In this document: positions 9,771 to 21,200 of the stretch, piece after piece | How the letters are laid out: every line of letters starts with the position of its first letter | Position numbering within the stretch: position 1 is the first letter of the stretch | Assembly (NCBI GenBank): GCA_963741985.1 | Contig: CAVUKD010000001.1 | Location: forward strand, 62,001 to 126,000 | Origin: Cryomorpha sp963741985 | Lineage (GTDB): Bacteria > Bacteroidota > Bacteroidia > Flavobacteriales_D > Cryomorphaceae | DNA: 64,000 bases | Direction of reading: 5' to 3' | The notes under the pieces: generated by a model | Databases searched by the model: none | What the model saw: only the letters and a program-made list of their open reading frames with translations | What the model was told of the DNA's origin: nothing | Translations under genes and position numbers: made by a program

Positions 9771-10571
9771 TTAATTCTGGGGATTATAATATTTCAAAGC
9801 TTTAGGCATGTATGCTTCTAAATCTTTAATACGAGTTGCATCCGCAGGGTGAGTGCTCAAAAATTCAGGTGGTTTGTCTCCACCTTGTGCCGCCATGCGT
9901 TTCCAAAATTCAGGCGCAGTTCGTGGATCGTATCCAGCCATAGCCATAAATACCAAACCCATTTTATCCGCTTCGCTTTCATCCTTTCTGGAAAAAGCCA
10001 AAGCACCCAGTCCGGCACCAATTCCATAGGATTGTAATAGCAAATCGTGTGTAAGCTGCGGCTGGTCTTGCAATAAAACATCTAGTGTACTGCCCGCAGC
10101 CTGAATCCCTATTTGTTGGCTCATACGCTCATTTCCATGTCTCGCTACCGCATGGCTTACCTCATGACCCATTACTACAGCAATACCGGCCTCATCGTCG
10201 CAAATTGGGAGAATACCCGTGTAAAATACTACGCGTCCACCGGGCATACACCATGCATTAACGGTCTGCTCATCCACAGTATGAAACGTCCATTTAAATT
10301 CGCTCGCCAATTCCTTATATCCATGTTCATTGAGGTAAGTATTCACTGCGGTTGAAATCCGCTTCCCAACTTTTTCAACTTGTTTTGCCCTTGGATCCGA
10401 AGCGGGTAATGGCGGATGCTCTTTTAGAAATTTGGAATATTCGGTGGCACTCATTTCCGTCATTTGTGATGTCGGCAACAAATTCAATTGACGGCGCCCG
10501 GTAATAGGCACTTTAGAACATCCCATAAGGAGGAATCCAGTAAGTAATACAAGTGCGAATGTCTTCTTCAT
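9771..10571 (-). CDS. M48-family zinc metalloprotease, lipoprotein
   Basis: 266 aa, a BepA/LoiP/HtpX-like M48 peptidase. The N-terminus is a signal peptide with a lipobox (LLMGC), so the enzyme is probably anchored in the envelope facing the periplasm. The zinc motif HExxH is present in VMGHEVSHAVARHG, and the third ligand Glu lies in DESEADKMG. Family members take part in outer-membrane protein quality control. clpS ends one base upstream on the same strand (its stop at 10572, this start at 10571), so the two are probably co-transcribed. This pairs a periplasmic protease with a cytoplasmic protease adaptor. Confidence 0.9.
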   Translation of the reverse strand: MKKTFALVLLTGFLLMGCSKVPITGRRQLNLLPTSQMTEMSATEYSKFLKEHPPLPASDPRAKQVEKVGKRISTAVNTYLNEHGYKELASEFKWTFHTVDEQTVNAWCMPGGRVVFYTGILPICDDEAGIAVVMGHEVSHAVARHGNERMSQQIGIQAAGSTLDVLLQDQPQLTHDLLLQSYGIGAGLGALAFSRKDESEADKMGLVFMAMAGYDPRTAPEFWKRMAAQGGDKPPEFLSTHPADATRIKDLEAYMPKALKYYNPQN

Positions 10572-10859
10572 CTATTGTACTTCAGCGGTTAATCCCCTAT
10601 TTTGCAATGCAGAACATAGGGGTTTTAATTTTTCAAACTCTCCGCGCTTTACGGAGCACTTTCCATTATAATGCACGATATGGGTACATTGTTCAGCTTG
10701 AATCAAACTATGTTTACAAACTTTGACAAGACTATCGATTACGAAGTCAAACGTATGATAATCATCATCAAAAAGAATAAGTTCTTTCTGATCTTTTAGC
10801 AATTCATCAAGTTGAATATCAACTTCTTCCTCAATCTGAACATCCGACATTTCCATCAT
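10572..10859 (-). CDS. clpS: ClpS adaptor of the ClpAP/ClpCP protease
   Basis: 95-aa ClpS-family adaptor that delivers N-degron substrates to a Clp ATPase. The conserved core is clear: LILFDDDYHTFDFVID (the DD-TFD substrate-pocket region), then EQCTHIVHYNGKCSVKRG, followed by the C-terminal strand LTAEVQ. The N-terminal extension is acidic. Start is one of the tandem Met codons; the first is used here. A TACCTTTG -7 element lies about 22 bp upstream, and the M48 protease gene follows directly. Confidence 0.92.
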   Translation of the reverse strand: MMEMSDVQIEEEVDIQLDELLKDQKELILFDDDYHTFDFVIDSLVKVCKHSLIQAEQCTHIVHYNGKCSVKRGEFEKLKPLCSALQNRGLTAEVQ

Positions 10860-10880
10860 ACCAATGAGTTATCAATTATA

Positions 10881-10888
10881 CAAAGGTA
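10881..10888 (-). promoter_or_regulatory. Putative Bacteroidetes -7 element (TACCTTTG) for clpS
   Basis: Read on the minus strand the sequence is TACCTTTG, a full match to the Bacteroidetes TAnnTTTG -7 consensus, placed 22 bp before the clpS start. No clear TTTG -33 box is seen at the usual 19-21 bp spacing, so confidence is moderate. Confidence 0.45.
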
Positions 10889-10923
10889 AGAAACGCGAAA
10901 TTGTTTGAAATAATGCCTAAAAA

Positions 10924-13900
10924 TTATTTTGAATCGACAGAAGTAATTTTGCCGTTGACCACCTGCCCCATTATGGCGGAATCTATTCCGGCTTTGCGGC
11001 TCAATTTTAGAAAGTCTTCCGCTTCAGCTTTGGTCTCAAACTCGGGCGAGGCGTAAATTGAAATGCCGTTTGGTGCAGTAACCCTTCTTATCTGCAAATC
11101 GGATCTATCAAGGAAAACATTTGCCACATTTTGAGGAATATCGCCTGCATAGCTTCCCAGGATAATAACGTATCTCACATTGTCTTTAAAAGGTTCAGAT
11201 TTGGCAGTGGATTCAGATTTCGTTTTAGCCACCGGCTTAACACTCTCTGGTTGCTGATTTTTTGAAATTTGAGCTGATAAGATCGAATTTCCTTTCTGAT
11301 CCAGTAATTCTTGAGCACGAGTCAAAGAAATTCGTACTCCATTATAATACGCCGTGATAAATGCATCGGTCACTCCTTTGGCAATAGCCTCGGATTTTCG
11401 AACGGTTGCATTTTTAACACTGGAATAGCGGCCACTGGTGTAGCGAATAAATTTAGATGCGGTGAGCTCACTATTCAATTCTACCAAATTGAATAATTTA
11501 TCGAGTTTAACCGGTTTCGAATAAACCCCCACCTGAACAGTATAAAATAATCCGGGAGTAACTTCTACCTGAGTGGCTTGAGCTGCTTCAGGATCAGAGT
11601 AGTAATCTATATTTTTCGTTTGAATGGCATCAATTTTAGCTATCTCATCCGTGCTTTTGGTGGCACTCGCTTGTTTACCCGGGTTTTCGGCCGCTTTGTT
11701 TTGAGCTATTTCTTCGGCCGTTACACCTTCATTCACTCGCGCTTGCCGCAAAATGTCCTGAGCCTGAGCACCGGTTAGGCGTTCTCCATCGATATACGCT
11801 ACAACGAATGCATCAGAATAACCGCGGGCGCGAATCTTTGTCTTAGCCTCAAGCGCATTGCGGTATTGTTTGAAAATTCCGGCACGATAACGGGTAATTC
11901 CATTGTCGAGCTTCTCTCCCATTATTGGTGCAAAATCTCCGAAAAGATCTTGTGGAATTTTATTCCTAAAAGCGCCAACCTGCACTTGGAAAATCAATCC
12001 TTTTGGAAGCTCAGGATTCATCGGAATAGGTAACAATTTGGAGTAAATCGGTTGATCTGTATCGATGAAAAGCGACTCCTTCACATCCGAGAAATCATCT
12101 TTTTCAGCAATTACTTCTACAACATTCAGCCAGTTACCATGTGCTTCCAGCAAAAGTTTCTCATCTATCGAACTTAGATTTTCATTAACAGTTACGATAT
12201 CCGAATCGGGAGTTTTCTCAGGTGAGGCGGGGGGCACAACATTAATTTTTAAATCTTTTTTGGGAGTTGATTTTACTGGTTTGGCATCATGAATTTCTGT
12301 GGAAGCAAGATCGGAAGTTACAACCGTATAGGTTTTATTGTTTAACACAGCATTAAGTTCGGCTAAATCTTTTGGTTGCAAATATGTGGCACTGCGCGCA
12401 ATTACCTCTTCTTGTGATTGTCGCATCGTACGCAGATCTTCTGCTTGATAAGCTGCTAATGAAGCTTTTTCGAGTTTTTCACTTGCCGAAGCAGTCAGAC
12501 GATCAATGCGATTCTGAATTTGTATTTTCCTACTTTCAATATTTTCGTGTTTTTTCGCATTTTCTAATCTTTTTACTTCCTCCAGTGTCTCCTTAGCATT
12601 GTTCGTGAGCCTTTCAGCATAATCCGCTTTTCGACTCTCTATTTTCTTCAAACTGTCTGCCTTGATCGATGCCGTGAGATAATTAAGTTTCTCCGGGCTG
12701 CCTTTCAGCAATCGAATTCCTTTCTCATCAATTTTCGTTGCCGTGCTGAGCAATTTATAATCCGCTTCTTCATTTGCGGATTCATAGAGAATAGGAGAAA
12801 CTTGGAGCTCCACGTTATTTGCAATATAATCTGCTTTTTTCTTAGGAGCCATCTTGGATTCATAATCCCTGAAAATTGGTGTTATATAGCTCATGCCCTT
12901 TTCAGGTTGATAGTTAGCTGATTTCTCCAGTATCGCTATTTCCGCAATATCAGATAGTTCAGGAACTTCTTGATTCGTATTTGTTATGGTGTCAGCAGCT
13001 TGGTTATCAACTGCGTTAGCGACCACCACTCGAATTTCATGCGCCTCAACAATATCATCAAGCTGCGTATTAAGTGCATCGAGCTTAGCAATTAAGTCAC
13101 GATCTCTGGAAATTTTTTCGGAATTTAATATAATCCCTTTTTGAAGATTTGATTCATTTTCTGAGAGTTGCATAGCAAGACGCGATGATTCCTCAGTTAA
13201 TTCCCTTATGGGTATGGTTTCGCGTGAAGCAGTCGGAAAATTCTGAATCTCAGACATCACCGCATCATTGGCAGATTGGAAAAAAGCGATTTCAGCGGCA
13301 TTTGAGTTTGCAATGACTTCGTTTATTTGCGCATCATTCTTTTCAAGTTTTGTATTTAAATTTGCAAGTTCGGCAGATATTTGATTTTTTTGCACCCCTT
13401 GCGGCATTGTTTCAATCTGATTCACTAAATTTTGAGCTTCCTGCCGCATCTGTATAGATGAATCCATTTTTGAACGAATTCCGTTGAAAGTAATATTGGC
13501 ATTCAGTGATTTGTAATTCCCTGAGCTGACTTTAGGAGTTTGAATCAGCGCATTAGCCTTTTCAATATTTTGACGTATTTCAGTCGTTGAAATCTCAGAA
13601 TTTGCAGATACCTCATTCGATCTTCCATTCTCTGCAATTGAATTATCAATCTGGCGGTTTACTTCGGTTTTGGTTTGAGCGGCCAGCATTTCGGCTTCAG
13701 ATTTTAACCGGTCGGCTTCCTGTCTTTTGTCAGCTGCGATATCATCCAATTGCTGAATTTCTTGCTGCACCAAATCCCGATTAACGTTGGAAGAAGGATC
13801 ATCGAGTTCGGCTATCAATTCATTAATGGAAGCATCAATTTGAGCTGCTATTTGAGCATTCAAAGCAGACATCCGCGTCAATTCATCTAATTTATTAGGC

Positions 13901-16900
13901 TTTTCGGCCAAAATTTCGTCAGAAGAAACCTGATAAAGCGAATCAAAATGATGTACAATTTCAGCCGTCATTTCGGAAGTATTTCTTGGTTCTTCCTTAA
14001 TTTTCTGTGATTCAGCGCCAAAAACTTCAGTAGACTCAGCGTTTTCTGAATGGTCTAGTGTATTCTCATTTTGATTTGTGTTTTCTGCTAATTCAGGCTG
14101 TCCGTTTTCCGGCTCATTTGACGCAAGGCTAATATTTTCAATAAATGTCTGATCTTTATCAATCTCATCAATTACAGCCGATCGCTCAGCCAGTAGTAAG
14201 TCATAACGCTTTTGCAGGGCAATTTTATTATTCGCATTGGTGGTCCCATTTAGCGCTGCAGAATATATCTCAATATCTGCATGCAAATTCTTCAGGTAAT
14301 CTTTATTAATGTCAATTCGGGATGCAGCTTTCGCTTCCTCAGTAGCCTGAAGATCAGATTCCTTCATTTCTACCTCATAGCCTGGAAGGATAACATTGCG
14401 CGAATATGAAAGTTGAAGTTCGGCAGCTAGTTCAGGACTCAAATTCGGAAACTGTGAAGAATTATTTGCCGTTTTATTGATCTGTTCATCTGCTGTAACG
14501 GTTTCAGAAACCATGGATTTATACTCGCGCGCCTCAGGAGTTCGTGCTTGGTAAGCCATCTCTCCAGTTTGAACTTTTCGATCCTGAAGGATTTCAAGCA
14601 TTTTCATGCGCCGTAATTCGAGGAGTTGTTCGGACCACAATTCACTGACCGCAGAATCCGACATATTTTTATCGACAGATGCAATGAAATTTTCATTCAA
14701 TGCAATACGTTTATTAGCAATTTCTGGATCACTCAATCCGGACAACTCAATTGAAGCCAGTTCGGGGAGGTAATTAGAATCCACCTTCCGAATATTTTTT
14801 ATTGATTGGATATCTGTTGCCGATTCATTACTTTTCATTTCTAATCGACTCACCAAAGAGGAGCTCAGGGTATCTACATCATTTTCGGCCGCAGCGACGA
14901 CACTTGCAAGGGCCTCTGCATCAGTTCGATCTGCACTTTGCATTTTTTGGATCGAAGCCTCACTTACAGAAATTTCTTTTTCCTTAGCCGTGCGAAGCTC
15001 CCTGTATTGATCCAATTGCGCCTGAGCGCCGGCTTTGTCGGTTGCAGTATTTGCTGCAAGTTCATCTTCGAGCTCAGCTATAGAGGCATCAATAATAGCG
15101 ATCCAGTCTGAGGCAGCAGAAATTTTTACTTTCTCAGCTTTTATCTGCTTCGGGATTTCGGTTATTTCTGGTTTCTTCACATCATCACCCTCCCCTGTCG
15201 CGACGGAATGAACAGAATCACTTTTTGCCAGTTCATTAACCGTAAGCGAGTTTTCAAGAGAATTACCCTTTGAATCACTTCCTTGATTCCCAAACACATC
15301 AGGTGTTGCATTCGCTATTTCATCACCAACCAATTTTGGATTGGATATAGATTCATTTACTCTTTTCTCTTCAAGACTATTCTCCGATTCATCCGACTTA
15401 TTTTCAGCTAAATCGGCTGAACTTGATTTTGGAACCTCTTCGTTCGTGGAGTTTCTGGCATCCTGAGTAATAGTCTCATCTTGCGAAGATTCATTCAGGT
15501 TTTTGGCAGAATCCGTTCTATCAGAACGAGCGATTTCGGCTTGTGTTGATGCAGAAGGGTCAATTCCATTTTCGGTTTCTTCAGCATCTTCATTCGAAAG
15601 ATTCTCGACTTGGGAATTGGATTTATCTAAATCCACATTTTCTTTGTCATTATTAGTTGAAAATGAGGCTAAAAGCGCATCATCATTTTGGACTCCAGCT
15701 TGACTGTTAACTGAGGCATCTGGAGCATATTCTCTCTTAAAAGCCATTGCAACCTGATCGTTTTCAAAAACATTTCCTGCATCAGGATTAGCCGTCAGAT
15801 AAGATGAAACCGCCTGGTTATCAATCGATAATTTCGAAATAGATAAGGCTACTTGGTCCAGGTTACCCTCTTTAATTTCATTTGCCGCGCTGGCAACAGT
15901 TTTGTCGGGGGTTGAGTCTTCACTAAGCGCGGCCAGAATATCGTATTGCTGAGATTTGCTGAAAGCTTCTTTTTGCACCATTGCTGCTTCCGCAAATGCC
16001 TTATCCGTTCTTCTTTCCGAACTGGCAATTTCAGCTTTTAAGTTAACAATTTCGCCATCAAGTTTAGTGGCATCTTTTCCTTTAGCCGTTTCTCTTTGAC
16101 GGTTTCGGGTAACTAAACGAGCCTTTAATTCATCATTTTGTGCTCGGAGGGAAGAAGCACGATCGAGGTATTTTTTAGCGTCTCTTTGAGCTTCGCTGCT
16201 ATTAGATTGAATCTCAGTAACCGGATTATATTTTTCTACCGATTTGTCTGTATTTTCCTGATTCTCCTTTTCACGTTTTAAAGCAGTCAAAGCAGCATTG
16301 TAGTCATCGCCTTCCAGCGCAGCTTTTAAAGAATCATTAAACTGTTGATTTTTTTCATAAGCCGTCTGGGTTCTTTCTTCAATTTTGGAAAGATTTTCAA
16401 TCAGTGCTTTAGAACTTTCAGCTTCATTTAACGCATTCTCAGCTTTCAGTTTCGCAATTCCCGCATCAAACATTATTTTACTACGCTCATCTCCAGTGGC
16501 TTTATCTGCCTGGGCTATCAAGCCGCTTGCCTCTTTCTGTTTGGCTTCGGCTACAGCTAATACATCAAAATAATTTTGGTTTGCAGCATTTTTCAATTGA
16601 GAAATACGCGCTGCTTGTGAACCAATTTTCTTGGTTCTTTCCAAAGCAGTATTCAAAACTTTTTCATTGTTCAACCCCGCTCCGAAACCGGCCGCAGTAT
16701 AGGCCATGGCAATATCTTGTTCTGATTCAGGCTGCAGTACCGGTTCTTCAGCTTGTCCCGAAGCATTAAAGTTTACATCAAGCGCCGCACGCTGACGCAA
16801 AAGTTTTTGTGCCAATGCAGTTACATCCCCATCATAGGTTTGATCAAAGAGATTATTAATAAGCAATTTTTCCACTCCGGAAGAGCTTACGAGTTGCATG

Positions 16901-18201
16901 TTTTGCAAATAGGCCTTTATGCCTGAGCTTTTCGGAATATCTACCGTTCCACTATGTATCTGATTGCTCTTTTCAATTTCGACTAAAAATTTAAATCGTC
17001 CACTTCTCGGAAAGCTCAATACATAATCACCCGAATTGGGATCGGTATATTGTACATCGATTTGTGCGTTTGTGGAAGCATCCACTACGGTGATTTTTGC
17101 CAGTTTGTTTTCCGGACTAATTTTGTTTGAGAAGCTTCCTTTAATTAAGGTGATTTCAGCAGGGACACTTTTAACTAATACTTTATATACATCCAACTCA
17201 CCTTGTGTGCTGCCTCGTGAGGATGCAAAATTGGCCAATTGTTTTGCCGAATCGGCAACGTAAAAAAGATCGTCATCAGGTGTGTTTATAGCAAAATCGA
17301 GATTCTTGGCAGTGGTAAACCTTCCAGTTGATGCATCCAGATCAGCGCGAAAAATATCATATCCTCCCATGCTGCTGTGGCCTTTGGAGGAGAAATAGAA
17401 CGTCGTATTATCGGGGTGTAAAAAAGGATAATCTTCATCATACGGGGTATTAATCTCTGGACCGAGTTTTTGCGGGTTAGAAAATGCACCGTTTGGTAAA
17501 ACTTCCGCTTGATAGATATCGAGACCGTTATCACCATCTTTCCCATAGCTCGAAAAATAAACCGTAGTTCCCGACCCGCGAAAAAGAATCAGTGATTTAT
17601 GGTTTCGCTTCTTATCAAGCGAGCTCAGAAGGGCATCGGGCGTAACGAGGATCTTGCCTCCAATATCGCTCAGGTCGTATATTCTGAAGAAAGATTCAGC
17701 CAGAGATTTATTCTTAGCCAGAACCGTAACTTCCTTGATGTTTGACAGAAGGTTTTGTCCGTTGCGGCAATCTTCAATTTCTCGATCAACATTTCGCTCG
17801 GCAATTTCCTTTTTCGATGCGAGTTCCTGAAATTTTTGATAGGCATTGATCGCATCCGCAAATTGATAATTAAGGTGATAGGCTTTTCCCAGAAAGTACC
17901 AACAATTTTTGTCGATTCCAGTTTTTGTGGAAGCAAAACGCAGATACTTTATGGCTTCTTCCTTCTTAGTCGCATCGCCATAAAGTGCTGTTGCACCATA
18001 CTTATAATTGAATTCTGGCTTGGTGGGTTCGAGGCTTAATAATTGGGCGTAAAGCGGCATTGCCTCAGCGTATTTGTGCTGTTCAAAGAGCACATTTGCT
18101 TCGCTGAGCAAATTATCTTCACTGTACTGTGCCTTAAGGCTTAATGCCGAAGTAAGACACAGCGCAATTAAATACAGCTTGTATTTAAAGCGTTGAGTCA
18201 A
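10924..18201 (-). CDS. Giant envelope protein: TPR, PD40 propeller, regulatory domain, long coiled coil, three SPOR-like repeats
   Basis: 2425 aa. Signal peptide about 1-24 (ends LKAQ). TPR-type helices lie at about 25-160. A PD40/WD40-like propeller occupies about 200-340 (TVYFSSYGKDGDNGLDIY, TTFYFSSKGHSSMGGYDIF). A carboxypeptidase-regulatory-like beta domain follows at about 350-425. Then come about 1500 residues of Ala/Glu/Lys/Ser-rich coiled coil and acidic linker. The end carries three SPOR-like units near 2070, 2219 and 2340 (GLIFQVQVGAFRN, GLFYTVQVGVYSK, RYVIILGSYAG). The head resembles PorE-type T9SS proteins, which end in a peptidoglycan-binding OmpA domain; here SPOR repeats, known glycan binders, take that place. 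It is probably periplasmic or outer-membrane associated. It follows the 1481-aa gene by 76 bp. Function unknown. Confidence 0.8.
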   Translation of the reverse strand: MTQRFKYKLYLIALCLTSALSLKAQYSEDNLLSEANVLFEQHKYAEAMPLYAQLLSLEPTKPEFNYKYGATALYGDATKKEEAIKYLRFASTKTGIDKNCWYFLGKAYHLNYQFADAINAYQKFQELASKKEIAERNVDREIEDCRNGQNLLSNIKEVTVLAKNKSLAESFFRIYDLSDIGGKILVTPDALLSSLDKKRNHKSLILFRGSGTTVYFSSYGKDGDNGLDIYQAEVLPNGAFSNPQKLGPEINTPYDEDYPFLHPDNTTFYFSSKGHSSMGGYDIFRADLDASTGRFTTAKNLDFAINTPDDDLFYVADSAKQLANFASSRGSTQGELDVYKVLVKSVPAEITLIKGSFSNKISPENKLAKITVVDASTNAQIDVQYTDPNSGDYVLSFPRSGRFKFLVEIEKSNQIHSGTVDIPKSSGIKAYLQNMQLVSSSGVEKLLINNLFDQTYDGDVTALAQKLLRQRAALDVNFNASGQAEEPVLQPESEQDIAMAYTAAGFGAGLNNEKVLNTALERTKKIGSQAARISQLKNAANQNYFDVLAVAEAKQKEASGLIAQADKATGDERSKIMFDAGIAKLKAENALNEAESSKALIENLSKIEERTQTAYEKNQQFNDSLKAALEGDDYNAALTALKREKENQENTDKSVEKYNPVTEIQSNSSEAQRDAKKYLDRASSLRAQNDELKARLVTRNRQRETAKGKDATKLDGEIVNLKAEIASSERRTDKAFAEAAMVQKEAFSKSQQYDILAALSEDSTPDKTVASAANEIKEGNLDQVALSISKLSIDNQAVSSYLTANPDAGNVFENDQVAMAFKREYAPDASVNSQAGVQNDDALLASFSTNNDKENVDLDKSNSQVENLSNEDAEETENGIDPSASTQAEIARSDRTDSAKNLNESSQDETITQDARNSTNEEVPKSSSADLAENKSDESENSLEEKRVNESISNPKLVGDEIANATPDVFGNQGSDSKGNSLENSLTVNELAKSDSVHSVATGEGDDVKKPEITEIPKQIKAEKVKISAASDWIAIIDASIAELEDELAANTATDKAGAQAQLDQYRELRTAKEKEISVSEASIQKMQSADRTDAEALASVVAAAENDVDTLSSSLVSRLEMKSNESATDIQSIKNIRKVDSNYLPELASIELSGLSDPEIANKRIALNENFIASVDKNMSDSAVSELWSEQLLELRRMKMLEILQDRKVQTGEMAYQARTPEAREYKSMVSETVTADEQINKTANNSSQFPNLSPELAAELQLSYSRNVILPGYEVEMKESDLQATEEAKAASRIDINKDYLKNLHADIEIYSAALNGTTNANNKIALQKRYDLLLAERSAVIDEIDKDQTFIENISLASNEPENGQPELAENTNQNENTLDHSENAESTEVFGAESQKIKEEPRNTSEMTAEIVHHFDSLYQVSSDEILAEKPNKLDELTRMSALNAQIAAQIDASINELIAELDDPSSNVNRDLVQQEIQQLDDIAADKRQEADRLKSEAEMLAAQTKTEVNRQIDNSIAENGRSNEVSANSEISTTEIRQNIEKANALIQTPKVSSGNYKSLNANITFNGIRSKMDSSIQMRQEAQNLVNQIETMPQGVQKNQISAELANLNTKLEKNDAQINEVIANSNAAEIAFFQSANDAVMSEIQNFPTASRETIPIRELTEESSRLAMQLSENESNLQKGIILNSEKISRDRDLIAKLDALNTQLDDIVEAHEIRVVVANAVDNQAADTITNTNQEVPELSDIAEIAILEKSANYQPEKGMSYITPIFRDYESKMAPKKKADYIANNVELQVSPILYESANEEADYKLLSTATKIDEKGIRLLKGSPEKLNYLTASIKADSLKKIESRKADYAERLTNNAKETLEEVKRLENAKKHENIESRKIQIQNRIDRLTASASEKLEKASLAAYQAEDLRTMRQSQEEVIARSATYLQPKDLAELNAVLNNKTYTVVTSDLASTEIHDAKPVKSTPKKDLKINVVPPASPEKTPDSDIVTVNENLSSIDEKLLLEAHGNWLNVVEVIAEKDDFSDVKESLFIDTDQPIYSKLLPIPMNPELPKGLIFQVQVGAFRNKIPQDLFGDFAPIMGEKLDNGITRYRAGIFKQYRNALEAKTKIRARGYSDAFVVAYIDGERLTGAQAQDILRQARVNEGVTAEEIAQNKAAENPGKQASATKSTDEIAKIDAIQTKNIDYYSDPEAAQATQVEVTPGLFYTVQVGVYSKPVKLDKLFNLVELNSELTASKFIRYTSGRYSSVKNATVRKSEAIAKGVTDAFITAYYNGVRISLTRAQELLDQKGNSILSAQISKNQQPESVKPVAKTKSESTAKSEPFKDNVRYVIILGSYAGDIPQNVANVFLDRSDLQIRRVTAPNGISIYASPEFETKAEAEDFLKLSRKAGIDSAIMGQVVNGKITSVDSK

Positions 18202-18277
18202 TTTATAGTTTAAAGGTCCTTTTTCTACGCCTTGGGAAACGTAAAGTTACGCTAAGAAACCAATAAAAAGGTTCTTA

Positions 18278-21200
18278 TTAAAACATGAACTGATCCAAAA
18301 ATATATTTTGCTTGGATTTGGAGCCTAACATGTAAAGATAGTCATCCTCTTTTTTCTTTCCGGAGGTCTTTCTTTTGTCCTCTTTTTCTTCGAGCACTAC
18401 GTTGTTAAACTCTTTATCTGAGGCATATACCTGCATAAGACCACGCTTGTAAGTGAAGTAATACCAATTGGCTTCATCTACTTCAAAGTAGATATGAATA
18501 ATATCCCCGCTCACTCTTTTTTCAATTACAATTTTCCCGGGTACTTTTCGGAAAAATTGATCTTTACCAATGCTTGCTATTCCGATCTCTCCTTTCGAAA
18601 CAAAAGCTTCCAAAACCGGATCCCATGTCATTTCAACGTCTGAGATGAATAAAGTCTTATTCAAGTCATCCGGAATCTTTTTGAGTGTGCCGCTCAAACT
18701 CAATTCGGAAATAACCTTATCGGAAGCGTCAAGCCCCATCAATTCTCGAACCGCATACTCGTAATTTGATTTGGAAAAATCGACAGGTTTCAAATCGGGA
18801 ACTGCACTCAGGTAAGTTCGCATCTTGTCCAGCGCCTGCTGACTAAATGGGAAGTTGAGCGTCATGGAAGCATCTATTGCTACTTTTTCATTTGCCGGAT
18901 CATAATTCAACTTACCGATGGTTTTCATGTCAAATTGTCCCAGATCATCACTTAAATTCAAAGTTCCCTGTCCATCAAGACTGCAGCTCTCGGTATTGAG
19001 GGATACAAAATTCCCGGGAAGGTTATTTTGTTTTAGTTTAGCATCTGAGGCTACTTCGTAAGTTTTCTTGACTTTATTGTATTCCAGCAATCCACGTGAA
19101 GTTAAGACACTTTGATCATTTTCATTGTGACTCGCCGACAAGAAAGTACCATATATCTCATACGGATCCTTCGCGAGTTTCAACCCCACATCAACGAGAT
19201 CTCCCTTATCATCGGTGAGCACAGTATCTACCGGGATTTCCACGTTTTGAGGGTCTATACTTGCCGTAAATTTCATCCAATTTCGTTGCAATCGGTCGCA
19301 ATTGTGAATAATGCGTGTACTTCCGTCAAAAGTCAAAAACTTGTCGTTTGACTTCAGATTCACTTTTCCTTGATACTCAAAATGGGGGCTTAGAAAAAAC
19401 TTATCGTCTGAAGCGATCCTACCGGTACCAACAGTTTGAAGCGAACTATCCACACCAATGGTTTCGATGGAGATCAAATTTGGCTGTTTGTTTTCATCTA
19501 TATATGTGTAACTTCCCGCACCCACGTAGTCAAATCGTGAGAAGATAGTTACCGATGCATCGCTAATCGTATGGTATTGGGTAACGTAGTTGGCAAGGAT
19601 TGTAGCATGTACAAGTGGATCCATCTTGGCGCGACGTCGGATAACTACTTTTCCGCTATCGGGTGTAATTTTTGCGTCTGCAACGCGAATCCACGGAATT
19701 TTTGAAGCAGAGATGGTATAGCTATCTAAGTCATAAACGGCACTTGGCGACATGAAATTAAGTGAATCCTGACCTTTGGCAGTACTAAAAAAGTTCGAGC
19801 GATTCATATCGAGCTCTGTATCGATTACGAAATCCGTTGCCATCTGTCTCGATGTTTCCAGAGCAATATCGTTTTTGTCCATAAACCACTTAAATTCATC
19901 CATAAAACAGATATAGTCATTTACGGGAAATTCTACTTTCGTTTCATCGCCATTCGATTTGAATTTACCAATACGGTTATCAAAATCAATGAATGCATTT
20001 ACATTGTCCGTTTTAAAAGCAAGATTGGCTTCCTGCATAGCCAGAAGGCTGAATGCTGCCGTATCTGAATTGAAAGTATTGTAATGAAAGTTCATCAGAT
20101 CGGATTCCAACTCAGCTCCCGAAAATACAACAACACCCGAACCGGATAACCCAGTAGGCTGAAGATCGATTTTTCCTTTAGTAGCCTGTGCCTGTCCTTC
20201 AAAGAGGTTAATTGGTGTTTTAATGACACCGGCTGACATTTTATCATCCAGTGGGTAGAATCCTAAATCGACAGTCGTGGCATTCGCTTCAGGTATTTCA
20301 AGCGGTGTTTTTTGCGCAGTATTTACGAAAGATGAGGTAATACCGCGCGTACTATCTGGGAAGAAGGTAAATCGGTCTGAGGAGGCGGTCGCTGTGAGAT
20401 ATTCAATATCTCCATTTCCTTGAAGCCCGTCATCACCCAGAATAATTTCATTTTTAAAAGTGGCCTTATTCCCATATAGCGCAAGTCCTTCAGCAGGTGT
20501 AGCGCGTTTGAAACCAAGTGAATAATCTTCCTGAATACGAAGTTTTTCATTCATTTCGGGAAATATCCCGCCACTAACGAATCGCCCGTCGAAGGCCACT
20601 TGTTCAGTGGCAAAATTATCGAGGCTGTCGAGCACAAAAGGCTCGAGTTCGAAAAATACTTTATCGCGTTTGTATAGCCCACTCTGGATTCTCTTATTAT
20701 CGTAATAGACATATGAATCTTTATCGCTGGTAAGAATCGGAAATTCAGTAAATTGATCCTGTAATCCGGATTTGTTAAATGGGTTGTCAATCTGGAGCGT
20801 CCCTCCTATCCCTTCAATAACATTTTTCACCCTTCGAAGATTACTCGAATTTGGGCTAAAATCCTCAACGTAGAGCTGACAGGAATCTACATTTATCAAA
20901 TCGATCTGGAATTTGTCGTAATTGAAAGCATACTCCTGACCATAAAATTCGAAACGTCCGGAGCGAATGACACCTCCAAAATTGAAATCACGATTTTTAC
21001 GCAAGTTTACCTCGCCATTTTTTGGGTAAATCGCCACATTCTGTGAATCCGAAAGCAGAATTTGGCTTACTCCTTTCAATGCGAGATCAAAATTGACGAG
21101 ATTGAGTTCAGCATTATCACCATTTTTGACGTCAGAGTTAAAGATAATAACATCGTAATCAATATTTCCGCCAGCAGCGGAGATATAATCGAAAAGCTTC

